Under the pieces are notes generated by a model. That model did not search any database. It was not told the origin of the DNA and saw only the letters and a list, made by a program, of their open reading frames with translations. The translations under genes were made by a program, and so were the position numbers. Positions 8,317 to 14,145 of a stretch of 20,021 nucleotides of DNA are shown piece by piece (position 1 is the stretch's first letter; every line of letters begins with the position of its first letter). The DNA is from a virus: positions 1 through 20,021 of IMG/VR virus record IMGVR_UViG_3300010885_013421, one strand, 5' to 3'.

Positions 8317-8970
8317 TTAGCCGATGGTTGGAGTGACAATTGTACCGTCAACCGCACGGGGGGCGGTTGACTTGAAAGTGGCGGTTGCTTTGAGCAAATC
8401 CGCTACCGCTGCATCCTCTTTTTCAGAGGGCACAATCACGAAAGCCCGGTATGCGCTGCCCGTCCCGCCGGGGGTGACTGACAGAACGACCGAGGTTCTA
8501 TTGAGAAAGATGCTTGAAAGTTTGCGACTACCCGCGCCGGGGTCCATATCGGCAGTCAATAGCGCCAAAGTCTCAACGTCAACTGTGAGTTGCATCAGAC
8601 CTGCGGCGCTATTCTTCCAACCTGAACCAAAGACGCTCGTATCCAATTCGTCAGCATCAAGGCTAATACCTGCTGCACGCCCCTCTAAGAAGGTGAGGCG
8701 CGGCAAGTAAGAGCCGCTAACAGTAATGGGGCCGGTTTTGCTGCTTGTGAAGGTGACTTTTCCAAACAGGTAATCAACCGCCAGAATATCCGACGCACTG
8801 ATTGCTATACCGTTGTCATAAAAGGTGAAAGTTGCAGTCGGGTCAAAAACTCGCTTTGCACTTGTCACCTGATAGGGGCCTGCACCGCTACCGGTCATTG
8901 CCTCAGCGACCATAGCCGTGCTTGTCCCTGTGATTTCAATGACGGTATTGTATGCGGGTGTTGCAGACAT
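8317..8970 (-). CDS. Tail tube protein, second paralog with N-terminal extension
   Basis: 217 residues from ATG 8970. Residues 107-119 (DELDTSVFGSGWK) and about 186-194 (DAAVADLLK) match DELDTSKFGSSGWK and DAAVADLVK of the gene just upstream, with nearly the same spacing between them. The two proteins are therefore related copies. This copy has about 70 additional N-terminal residues (VIEITGTSTAMVAEAMTG and onward) and a longer C-terminus. Tail tube proteins stack as hexameric rings around the tape measure. A second copy may be a minor tube protein, a decorated ring subunit or a terminal ring. Which copy forms the main tube cannot be told from sequence. The start is supported by an AGAGG-type site some 7 bases upstream. 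Confidence 0.75.
   Translation of the reverse strand: MSATPAYNTVIEITGTSTAMVAEAMTGSGAGPYQVTSAKRVFDPTATFTFYDNGIAISASDILAVDYLFGKVTFTSSKTGPITVSGSYLPRLTFLEGRAAGISLDADELDTSVFGSGWKNSAAGLMQLTVDVETLALLTADMDPGAGSRKLSSIFLNRTSVVLSVTPGGTGSAYRAFVIVPSEKEDAAVADLLKATATFKSTAPRAVDGTIVTPTIG
8557..8566 (-). repeat. Dispersed motif GGCGCTATTG, reverse copy
   Basis: Exact copy in the second tail tube gene, read as Ala-Leu-Leu. A one-mismatch copy on the other strand (GGCGCTATTC, 8605-8614) lies 38 bases away. Confidence 0.9.
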
Positions 8971-8979
8971 CGGAGCCTC

Positions 8980-9378
8980 TTAGGGTACGGCGGTTATGGC
9001 GGATACACTCTTCAGGGTGTAGCTGACCTTGACCAAATCTGCGACGGCAGCATCAATCTTCTGGTTGAAAACCCGGAATTGACCGGTGAATCCATTGGTG
9101 CCATCAAAAAGGGCTTTGATGTACACAATGCTACGGCCAAGATATGCTGTCTGAAGCTGGCCTTGTGCTGTGTCGCTTGCGTTGTAGTTGCCTGCAATAT
9201 CGGCAGATGCTTGCATCATACCGGTAATGGCGTCCTTCCACCCGCTACTTCCAAATTTGGAAGTATCAAGCTCGTCACCGTCAAGTGACCAACCCACAGT
9301 GGTAGTATCGTCAAGCACATGCCAAGTCGATCCATCGGTGGATGTGGAAAATACGCCTGTATATGCTGCTTCGGCCAT
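8980..9378 (-). CDS. Tail tube protein, first paralog (likely major tail protein)
   Basis: 132 residues from ATG 9378, starting just after the TAA of the tail terminator gene. The opening MAEAAYTGVFSTSTDGSTWH followed by SLDGDELDTSKFGSSGWKD is characteristic of major tail proteins of siphophages, which expose a beta-sandwich of about this size. YNASDTAQGQLQTAYLGRSIV and IKALFDGTNGFTGQFRVFNQ resemble the conserved core of the same family. The position between terminator and chaperone is the standard one. It shares its central and C-terminal motifs with the next gene. The compact length matches a plain tube subunit, so I favour this one as the main tube protein. Confidence 0.8.
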   Translation of the reverse strand: MAEAAYTGVFSTSTDGSTWHVLDDTTTVGWSLDGDELDTSKFGSSGWKDAITGMMQASADIAGNYNASDTAQGQLQTAYLGRSIVYIKALFDGTNGFTGQFRVFNQKIDAAVADLVKVSYTLKSVSAITAVP

Positions 9379-9789
9379 TTAGCCCTCGAAACGAAGTTGG
9401 AGGTTTATCGAAAACTTGGGGTGTTCGGTGTCGTCTTTGCCCAGATAGACGGGGCCTGACTGATTGCACATGCAATCAATATAGCCGTTTGGGGCTGTCT
9501 TTTGCAGAGAGTTCCACACAGCAAAGGCAAGCGTGCGGGTCACATCTTCGGTGTCGGGCTCACCGCGCACAAGCACCTGCACATAGAACGCCCTTACATC
9601 TTTGCCGACACCCAAGAGGGGCATCGGTGACGTGCCCCCATATTCCGCCGCGAAAACGGCCTTGTGAGGCACCGTAGCATCAGGGGGTAGCTCGGCACAG
9701 GCAAAAAGGTTTGTGCCTGCTGTGAGGCCATTGCCGCCCGAAAGAAGGGCAACGACAGCGGCGGCGGGGAGGGTGGCGGGGTTGCTCAC
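9379..9789 (-). CDS. Tail terminator protein
   Basis: 136 residues from a GTG start at 9789, overlapping the stop of the upstream gene as GTGA. The layout helix-loop (PAAAVVALLSGGNGL), beta strand (NLFACAEL), then VRAFYVQVLVRGEPDTEDVTR and helix, ending SINLQLRFEG, is typical of the small phage proteins that cap the tail tube and join it to the head, also annotated as minor capsid C-terminal or gpU-like proteins. Length (usually 120-145 residues) and position immediately before the tail tube agree. The sequence has four cysteines (two in CMCN), unusual for this family but without clear meaning. Confidence 0.7.
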   Translation of the reverse strand: MSNPATLPAAAVVALLSGGNGLTAGTNLFACAELPPDATVPHKAVFAAEYGGTSPMPLLGVGKDVRAFYVQVLVRGEPDTEDVTRTLAFAVWNSLQKTAPNGYIDCMCNQSGPVYLGKDDTEHPKFSINLQLRFEG

Positions 9790-10163
9790 GATGTCCTCAT
9801 GACTACGCGCCCGGCCTGGATCAGTTCAGCGGGGTTGGCCTGCATCATCGCGTTTTCAAGGTACTTCGGCCCGCCGCCCCTGGGATGGTTGAAAGTCAGG
9901 TTTTCATGCTGCACGACCGCATAGGGCGTATCAAACTCGATAACCGCCGTTATACGTGCTTTATCGTTGTGCATCTTGACGACGCCGCTTGCACGTAGCA
10001 AGCCTTGGTCAATAGGGGCGCGTTGGGCGGCATCGTCGCGGATCACTTCGGCCTGCTTCTGCACGCCAACAGCCATGCCATCCATCATGTCACGGGTCGC
10101 CTTGCCAAGCCTTTGCTGCATGGCGCGGCGGTTTGTGATGGCGCAAACAACGGAAATGCTCAT
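9786..10163 (-). CDS. HK97 gp10-like neck / tail completion protein
   Basis: 125 residues from ATG 10163, overlapping the previous stop as ATGA. A long N-terminal helix ending VQKQAEVIRDDAAQRAPID is followed by QGLLRASG. The signature A..AP.D.G.LR.S is the hallmark of HK97 gp10-type neck proteins. After it come strands with ITAVIEFDTPYAVVQHE and the loop PRGGGPKYLENAM, again standard for the family. The protein is expected to sit at the head-tail junction. Its neighbours on both sides are other neck proteins, which strengthens the call. Confidence 0.85.
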   Translation of the reverse strand: MSISVVCAITNRRAMQQRLGKATRDMMDGMAVGVQKQAEVIRDDAAQRAPIDQGLLRASGVVKMHNDKARITAVIEFDTPYAVVQHENLTFNHPRGGGPKYLENAMMQANPAELIQAGRVVMRTS

Positions 10164-10501
10164 ACCCGCACCTCGTAGTGTGAGGTGCTGCCAGAGGTCA
10201 GGCCAGGCAGCCGCTCCACTTGGTAGATGGTACGGGCGGCTGCGGCGCTATTGTGATCCGCGCCGGGTAGCCAAATACGATCCCCTTCAAGGGGTACGCG
10301 CGTCGTGTTGAGAATCACGAAGTGCGTAGTCTTGATGGTCGTTCCGTTCGGGCCATCGTAGCTTTTTTCAGACAGTTCGACGCGGGCAGCAACGCTTGTT
10401 GCCGTGCCCCACGTCGCTTGCCCCATACTGTTTCGGCCCGTCACAGATGACAGGTAAACAGTATCAGTCAATAGCGCCAATAGTGCAGGATTCAGCGCCA
10501 T
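10160..10501 (-). CDS. Head closure / head-tail joining protein
   Basis: 113 residues from ATG 10501 (TAATG overlap with the connector gene). The sequence fits the small beta-barrel head-tail adaptor family: TDTVYLSSVTGRNSMGQATWG, then ARVELSEKSYDGPNGTTIKT, HFVILNTTRVPLEGDRIWLP, ending in a strand YEVRV. The usual length is 100-120 residues. It would plug the portal-connector channel and receive the tail. The family is recognised by pattern only. Confidence 0.75.
   Translation of the reverse strand: MALNPALLALLTDTVYLSSVTGRNSMGQATWGTATSVAARVELSEKSYDGPNGTTIKTTHFVILNTTRVPLEGDRIWLPGADHNSAAAARTIYQVERLPGLTSGSTSHYEVRV
10244..10253 (+). repeat. Dispersed motif GGCGCTATTG
   Basis: Exact copy in the head closure gene, Asn-Ser-Ala within DHNSAAAA. 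Confidence 0.9.
10469..10478 (-). repeat. Dispersed motif GGCGCTATTG, reverse copy
   Basis: Exact copy at the start of the head closure gene, Ala-Leu-Leu. It is followed by a partial second unit (CAATAGTGC). Confidence 0.9.
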
Positions 10502-10977
10502 TACACGCCCACCTGCGTCATGGTGCTAAGCTGCGGCACAGTACCCGGCGCGGCATCTTGGCCCACATAGGTAGTGGGCTGCACCACGTCATTATCAGCA
10601 GCCAACGCCTGATTTGCTGCAACAGAGGTGCCAAGGATACTAAGCCCATTGACGCCTTGACGGGCTTGGGCCTTCAGACGCGTACCGGTTGCAGAAAACT
10701 CGGCAGCCTTGCCCGTGTACTCAACGCGGGTTTTGCCGATTGAAAGCACGCTTGCCTGTGAGTTCCACCTGCTTGCAAGGGGATCGCACGCATCGGATGC
10801 CGCCAAGTAGACGGCAGTATCATTGAGTGCGGGAAACTTCGCAAGAAAGCACGCGATCTCCTCATCGGAGAGCGTGATAGCCGCGCCCTGGACGGTATCA
10901 CCGATAAGCAGGCGCACATAATCACGCCTTTCAGCGGATGTAGTGACGCCTGGATTACCGGCATACGTCCAAGTCAT
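10501..10977 (-). CDS. Head-tail connector (adaptor) protein
   Basis: 158 residues from ATG 10977, sharing one base with the TAA of the preceding gene. The helical N-terminal half contains ERRDYVRLLIGDTVQGAAITLSDEEIACFLAKFP. It is the typical start of phage connector proteins in which RD.VR.LIGDT and LSDEEI recur. The C-terminal part (from about 115) is rich in alanine, glycine and valine and looks flexible. It binds below the portal as a ring in characterised relatives. Order (capsid, connector, closure, neck, terminator) is conserved here. Confidence 0.8.
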   Translation of the reverse strand: MTWTYAGNPGVTTSAERRDYVRLLIGDTVQGAAITLSDEEIACFLAKFPALNDTAVYLAASDACDPLASRWNSQASVLSIGKTRVEYTGKAAEFSATGTRLKAQARQGVNGLSILGTSVAANQALAADNDVVQPTTYVGQDAAPGTVPQLSTMTQVGV

Positions 10978-11864
10978 TAGGCTACCACGTCCACAATGAA
11001 GGACTCACAGATTGCAATATCCGAGGCACTTGCGGCGCTCCAAGTCCCGCGCAAGTCCACAGCCAAAGCGCCGTTTGTGGCGTAATCGGCAGGAGCAAGC
11101 ACATAGCCCTTCGTGGCATGAACGCCCGCAACAGAAATCGTCACATTGCCTTCTGCTGCCACCTTTGAAGTCCCGCCAGGGGCCTCTCGGCTGGTGATCA
11201 GGAAGTCAAAGCGGGCAACGTCGTTGGCAACCATTGCTACCGCTGTAGTGGTGACGATGGCGGTCCCGCCCAAACGCAGCTTGAAAAGCAGCGTATCGGC
11301 GGCGGCGTTTCCGGTCACCCGCACCGAACCCCGTACCCGCAGCGTTGTACCTGCTTTGAGCATGCTTGCAGGCAGGGTATGGCTTGCAAGCGTGGTTTCA
11401 GTATTGCTGTTGGTGAGGGTGGTAGACGTGATCTTTGTGTGAACGTTTCCACCCACGATCCGCGCATTTCCACTGGTTACACCGTCCGTTGTGGTCATGC
11501 GGGCAACGAAAGCATTGCTCAAGTATAGAGCAGTGTGCCAATCGTTGGTGCTTGAAATGCGCGCGCCCTTGACCCATGCAGCTTCGCCAGGGGCAAGCGT
11601 GATAAGGGTTGTGGTTCCATCTGCCTTTTTGACCACAACATTGTAAGTTGTGCCAACGTTCCAGATGACGTACCACCGGCCAAAGGCATAGCTACCGGCA
11701 ACAGCTGTAAGTGTAAGATTACGGTCTGCACCGGAAGCCGTCACCTTTTGAAAGTGGGCGCTATTGCTGGTCAATGCCCCATCAGCAGATAGGGTGAGGG
11801 CACTAAGCCCCCCGCCTGCCATCAACAGTAACGCCCCAAAAGCATATAAAGGATTGCCAGCCAT
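10977..11864 (-). CDS. Beta-rich virion protein, possibly head fibre or decoration; function not recognised
   Basis: 295 residues from ATG 11864, with AGGAGG four bases upstream, one of the best ribosome binding sites in the window, so high expression is likely. The N-terminus has a hydrophobic stretch (AFGALLLMAGGGLSALTL, about residues 8-25) that could be a membrane or secretion signal but lacks a lipobox cysteine. The rest is strand-rich with repeated T/S/A/G. It has a capsid-appendage look around FGRWYVIWNVGTTYNVVVKK and LPASMLKAGTTLRVRGSVRV, a pattern I associate with phage fibres and spikes. Its place between major capsid and connector suggests a head-borne protein. A tail role or surface display is possible. 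Confidence that it is coding is high; function is a guess. Confidence 0.6.
   Translation of the reverse strand: MAGNPLYAFGALLLMAGGGLSALTLSADGALTSNSAHFQKVTASGADRNLTLTAVAGSYAFGRWYVIWNVGTTYNVVVKKADGTTTLITLAPGEAAWVKGARISSTNDWHTALYLSNAFVARMTTTDGVTSGNARIVGGNVHTKITSTTLTNSNTETTLASHTLPASMLKAGTTLRVRGSVRVTGNAAADTLLFKLRLGGTAIVTTTAVAMVANDVARFDFLITSREAPGGTSKVAAEGNVTISVAGVHATKGYVLAPADYATNGALAVDLRGTWSAASASDIAICESFIVDVVA
11757..11766 (+). repeat. Dispersed motif GGCGCTATTG
   Basis: Exact copy in the beta-rich virion gene, Asn-Ser-Ala within TSNSAHF. Confidence 0.9.
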
Positions 11865-11873
11865 GAAGCCTCC

Positions 11874-12875
11874 TTATGCCACAACGCCGGTTAAGAAGTA
11901 CCCAAGCGCAGAATCGACGACCTTGAAGTCTTCGGCGTGCTTGATCTGGTACCACTGCTCTTCAGAGCGGAGATCCACACCATTACGGATCATGATGCCA
12001 TCAACGCTGCCGGTCAAGCCGTTCCATGTGAACATCGATCCAGCGGTGGGGTCAATGGGGGAAGGGCTTGGGGCGCGATAGGCAAGCAACACGTTTTTGC
12101 CAGCCGCGAAATCCATAGAAATCGCCGCGCCGGGATTGGCGGTGTTGTATGCAACCTCGCCAACCATCACCTCATCCAACTCAAAGAGTTGGGCGATTTG
12201 CTGGCGGGTAACCTCGCGGATGTCCTTGACATTGGTAACCGCAGTGACGCGGGCCACAATCAGGGGGTGATTCTTGACTTTGGTCCAAACCTGATAGCCC
12301 ATGCCCATCACGTTGGGGCGGATACCGGTCGCCTTTAGAACCGTCTCAATGCCGGTTTCAATGTCGGTAATTGGGTCCGAAGTGGGGTCATCCCAGGTGG
12401 GCGAAGGGGTGACATCACCCGTCCACTTGCCCGTGGTAAAGAAGTTGCTCACCCAGTTCAATTCACGCCGGAGGTACGCAGCCCGGGCCAAGGTCCGGGT
12501 AGCGGCTTGGTCGCGTGCAAGCGGGATACGCCAGTTTGCAGCCAACTCTGCGCTCATCGGGAATTCAGCTTCATACACCTGACAGAAGAAGGTGCTTGAA
12601 GTTGTGACACCCACACCAATTTGAGGCTTGCCACTGGCAGGGGCCTTGAGTTGGGTGGTATTGCGCATGGAGTCTGCACGACTGATCGCCGCAAAGTTCC
12701 CGCCCTGAAGATCAGAGGGGTATGCGGCAAAGAGACGGTGCAAGCCGCCCTGCGACTGGAAATAAGCATTGCAGACGTTGGGCAGCAAGGGGTTGATGTA
12801 CACATCCCCAGGCTGCGGATTCACGCTTTTTGCAATCTGGGTGATGCTGGGACCACCTTGGATAATGGCGCTCAT
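11874..12875 (-). CDS. Major capsid protein
   Basis: 333 residues from ATG 12875, preceded by AAGGA nine bases upstream. Recognisable elements include the start with NPLLPNVCNAYFQ, the region FFCQVYEAEFPMSAELAANW, the helix with TRTLARAAYLRRELNW, and VMGMGYQVWTKVKNHPLIVARV, a pattern (VMG..VW.K.K.HP.I..R) frequent in HK97-fold coat proteins of phages that lack a long N-terminal delta domain. Scaffold and decoration genes directly upstream support this. The end LRSEEQWYQIKHAEDFKVVDSALGYFLTG resembles the A-domain end of such coats. Hundreds of copies would form the shell. Confidence 0.88.
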   Translation of the reverse strand: MSAIIQGGPSITQIAKSVNPQPGDVYINPLLPNVCNAYFQSQGGLHRLFAAYPSDLQGGNFAAISRADSMRNTTQLKAPASGKPQIGVGVTTSSTFFCQVYEAEFPMSAELAANWRIPLARDQAATRTLARAAYLRRELNWVSNFFTTGKWTGDVTPSPTWDDPTSDPITDIETGIETVLKATGIRPNVMGMGYQVWTKVKNHPLIVARVTAVTNVKDIREVTRQQIAQLFELDEVMVGEVAYNTANPGAAISMDFAAGKNVLLAYRAPSPSPIDPTAGSMFTWNGLTGSVDGIMIRNGVDLRSEEQWYQIKHAEDFKVVDSALGYFLTGVVA

Positions 12876-12886
12876 AGCTTATTTCC

Positions 12887-13261
12887 TTATGGTGCGACGT
12901 GCGCAAAGAGGTTGACGTTGGCTTGCTCGCCGCTTGCGCCGCCCGTCAGTGCGACGCCAATAGCTGAATTGCCCGTGCTTGCAGCAACAATCTTGCCATC
13001 GGAGTCGGTCTTTACGGAGTTCCCGGCGGTAACAGACCCACCACAAACTACAGGGCAAACGCCGCTATAGATGACTTCGGCGGGCTGACCGGCAACAGAG
13101 GGTTTGTTGCCGAGAATGTAGGGCTTGACCGATGCGGCACCTGCAACAACGGCCTCACCATCGCTATTGATGCTGAGTGCGTAGTATTGCTTGGTTGAAA
13201 GGTCAACATCAGCAGGCGCAGTGAACGACTGACGATTGATATGGGTGGCAGTGGTGGTCAT
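12887..13261 (-). CDS. Capsid decoration / stabilising protein (DUF2190-like)
   Basis: 124 residues from ATG 13261, overlapping the scaffold stop as ATGA. The protein is glycine-, alanine- and valine-rich and all beta in character. YYALSINSDGEAVVAG, then SVTAGNSVKTDSDGKIVAA, then SAIGVALTGGASGEQANVNL match the pattern of DUF2190-type phage proteins, often found next to coat genes and thought to bind the outside of the capsid. The repeated G..V..DSDGK.V motif implies small beta-barrels. Family assignment is by pattern. Confidence 0.75.
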   Translation of the reverse strand: MTTTATHINRQSFTAPADVDLSTKQYYALSINSDGEAVVAGAASVKPYILGNKPSVAGQPAEVIYSGVCPVVCGGSVTAGNSVKTDSDGKIVAASTGNSAIGVALTGGASGEQANVNLFAHVAP

Positions 13262-13692
13262 TGGGCGCGGGCCTCATCGTAAAGGGTGGGATCGGCTTCA
13301 AGGGCGGCAGTAGTGGCAGCGGCCTTGGTCATGCCCTTGGCGATATTGGCGTCAACAGCTTTTTGCAGGCGTTCGGATACACCTGCGGGGGCACCTACCG
13401 AGCCGATCCGGGTAGTCAACGCACTGACGGCGGATGCCTGCTTGGCCAGCTTAACCAACTCCGCATTGATGCGGTTGTAGGCTTCGGGGCTGGCCTTTTG
13501 CACAGTGCGCAGGTCGGCAGCCAGAGAGGCATCAACGCCGGGGGGCATGGCCTTGACGATGGCGGTGAGGGCTGCTTCTTCCTGCATTTTTGCAAGGTCA
13601 GCCTGCGTCTTTGCAAATTCGGCTTGGAGCTTGGCAAAGGCTTCGTCGCGCTTGGCCAACTCTTCGGCGGTGGGGGTGGCTTCGTTGGCCAT
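13258..13692 (-). CDS. Nested short scaffold from internal start
   Basis: In-frame ATG 13692-13690, beginning MANEATPTAEEL, is preceded by AGGAG (13702-13698) with a 5-base spacer, a stronger signal than anything at the long start. The shorter 144-residue product would lack the VDKGDNP module and contain only the coiled-coil scaffold. Nested scaffold genes inside a longer head protein are known in other phages (lambda Nu3 within C). That both forms are made here is an inference from the binding site. Confidence 0.6.
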   Translation of the reverse strand: MANEATPTAEELAKRDEAFAKLQAEFAKTQADLAKMQEEAALTAIVKAMPPGVDASLAADLRTVQKASPEAYNRINAELVKLAKQASAVSALTTRIGSVGAPAGVSERLQKAVDANIAKGMTKAAATTAALEADPTLYDEARAQ

Positions 13693-13827
13693 TGAGGCTC
13701 CTGTTTGGGAAAGGGGTGCTGCCTTCAAAATAACCGCACCGGCAAGCGGGTTATCGCCCTTATCGACAAAAGAGATTTCGTTGATGCGGGTGATGAACAG
13801 GTCATTTCTCTTCTGCGGCGTAGGCAT
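13258..13827 (-). CDS. Capsid scaffolding protein with N-terminal VDKGDNP module
   Basis: 189 residues from ATG 13827. A GTG two codons earlier (13833) is possible, but the ATG lies exactly 6 bases after a -10 box, which suits a leaderless message. Residues about 8-40 carry NEISFVDKGDNPLAGAVILK, a module often seen at the start of phage protease or scaffold proteins. From about 46 on the protein becomes helical: AEELAKRDEAFAKLQAEFAK and what follows form a coiled coil, typical of internal scaffolds. The C-terminus is again alanine-rich and helical. A second good start lies at 13692. The scaffold would fill the procapsid and be removed by the protease encoded upstream. Confidence 0.8.
   Translation of the reverse strand: MPTPQKRNDLFITRINEISFVDKGDNPLAGAVILKAAPLSQTGASMANEATPTAEELAKRDEAFAKLQAEFAKTQADLAKMQEEAALTAIVKAMPPGVDASLAADLRTVQKASPEAYNRINAELVKLAKQASAVSALTTRIGSVGAPAGVSERLQKAVDANIAKGMTKAAATTAALEADPTLYDEARAQ
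13698..13702 (-). promoter_or_regulatory. Internal ribosome binding site in the scaffold gene
   Basis: AGGAG on the minus strand, 5 bases before the in-frame ATG 13692. It decides the start of the short scaffold form. Confidence 0.65.
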
Positions 13828-13833
13828 GGGCAC

Positions 13834-13863
13834 AGTGTAAAGGCGTTATTGCTGGCCTTGCAA
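13834..13863 (-). promoter_or_regulatory. Candidate leaderless promoter for the scaffold-to-tail genes
   Basis: Minus-strand -35 TTGCAA (13863-13858), 18-base spacer, -10 TACACT (13839-13834), then 6 bases (GTGCCC) before ATG 13827. Transcription would begin at or next to the start codon. The spacer contains a GGCGTTATTG-type motif (13842-13851). Not tested. Confidence 0.55.
13842..13851 (+). repeat. Dispersed motif variant GGCGTTATTG
   Basis: The only copy outside a coding region. It sits in the spacer between the -35 and -10 boxes of the scaffold promoter. Confidence 0.75.
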
Positions 13864-13888
13864 GCAGGGTAGAATCTTAGCTGCTCAC

Positions 13889-13905
13889 AGCGTCACCTTG
13901 ACGCT
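13889..13905. promoter_or_regulatory. Inverted repeat, candidate operator
   Basis: AGCGTCA and TGACGCT form a perfect 7-bp dyad around a 3-base centre. The right arm covers the -35 box of the plus-strand promoter, the classic place for autorepression. Confidence 0.5.
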
Positions 13906-13926
13906 ATAGAGCCGCTATGGTACGCT
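13898..13926 (+). promoter_or_regulatory. Candidate leaderless promoter for the plus-strand small gene
   Basis: TTGACG (13898-13903), 17-base spacer, TACGCT (13921-13926), then exactly 6 bases before ATG 13933. The geometry mirrors the divergent promoter at 13834-13863. Confidence 0.55.
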
Positions 13927-13932
13927 TGGGGC

Positions 13933-14145
13933 ATGGCCAAACGCACAGAACGCACCACATGCCGCGCGACACCCCTTGACCAAGCAATTATTGATGCAGG
14001 GGCAACAATCGCCACACTTGACACACCTGCTTTCATGGTACAGGCGGCAGCAGAAAAGGCGCGTCAGATGGTTTCACCTGCGCGCCTTGCAGAAATTGAA
14101 AGCAGGTTTTCAGATAGCGGTGCGGGTACCGCTGCCACCGATTGA
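13933..14145 (+). CDS. Small ribbon-helix-helix-like DNA-binding protein (DUF1778-type)
   Basis: 70 residues, the only convincing plus-strand gene. The layout fits the ribbon-helix-helix regulators and antitoxins of the DUF1778 type: a short strand (RTTCRAT, about 7-13), helix (PLDQAIIDAGATIA, 14-27), turn with TPAF, then helix (MVQAAAEKARQMV, 35-47), in which P..Q..I..A and F...AA...AR recur. The likely role is a transcription repressor that binds as a dimer to the dyad at 13889-13905 and controls itself and perhaps the scaffold promoter. No acetyltransferase toxin gene lies beside it. The 3' end overlaps the protease gene on the other strand by 36 bases, and the start is set by the promoter just upstream. 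Family assignment is by eye. Confidence 0.6.
   Translation: MAKRTERTTCRATPLDQAIIDAGATIATLDTPAFMVQAAAEKARQMVSPARLAEIESRFSDSGAGTAATD

Noticed and set aside
13261-13695. Plus-strand open frame of 144 codons opposite the scaffold gene
   Set aside because: Glycine-leucine shadow of the alanine- and lysine-rich scaffold; no ribosome binding site.
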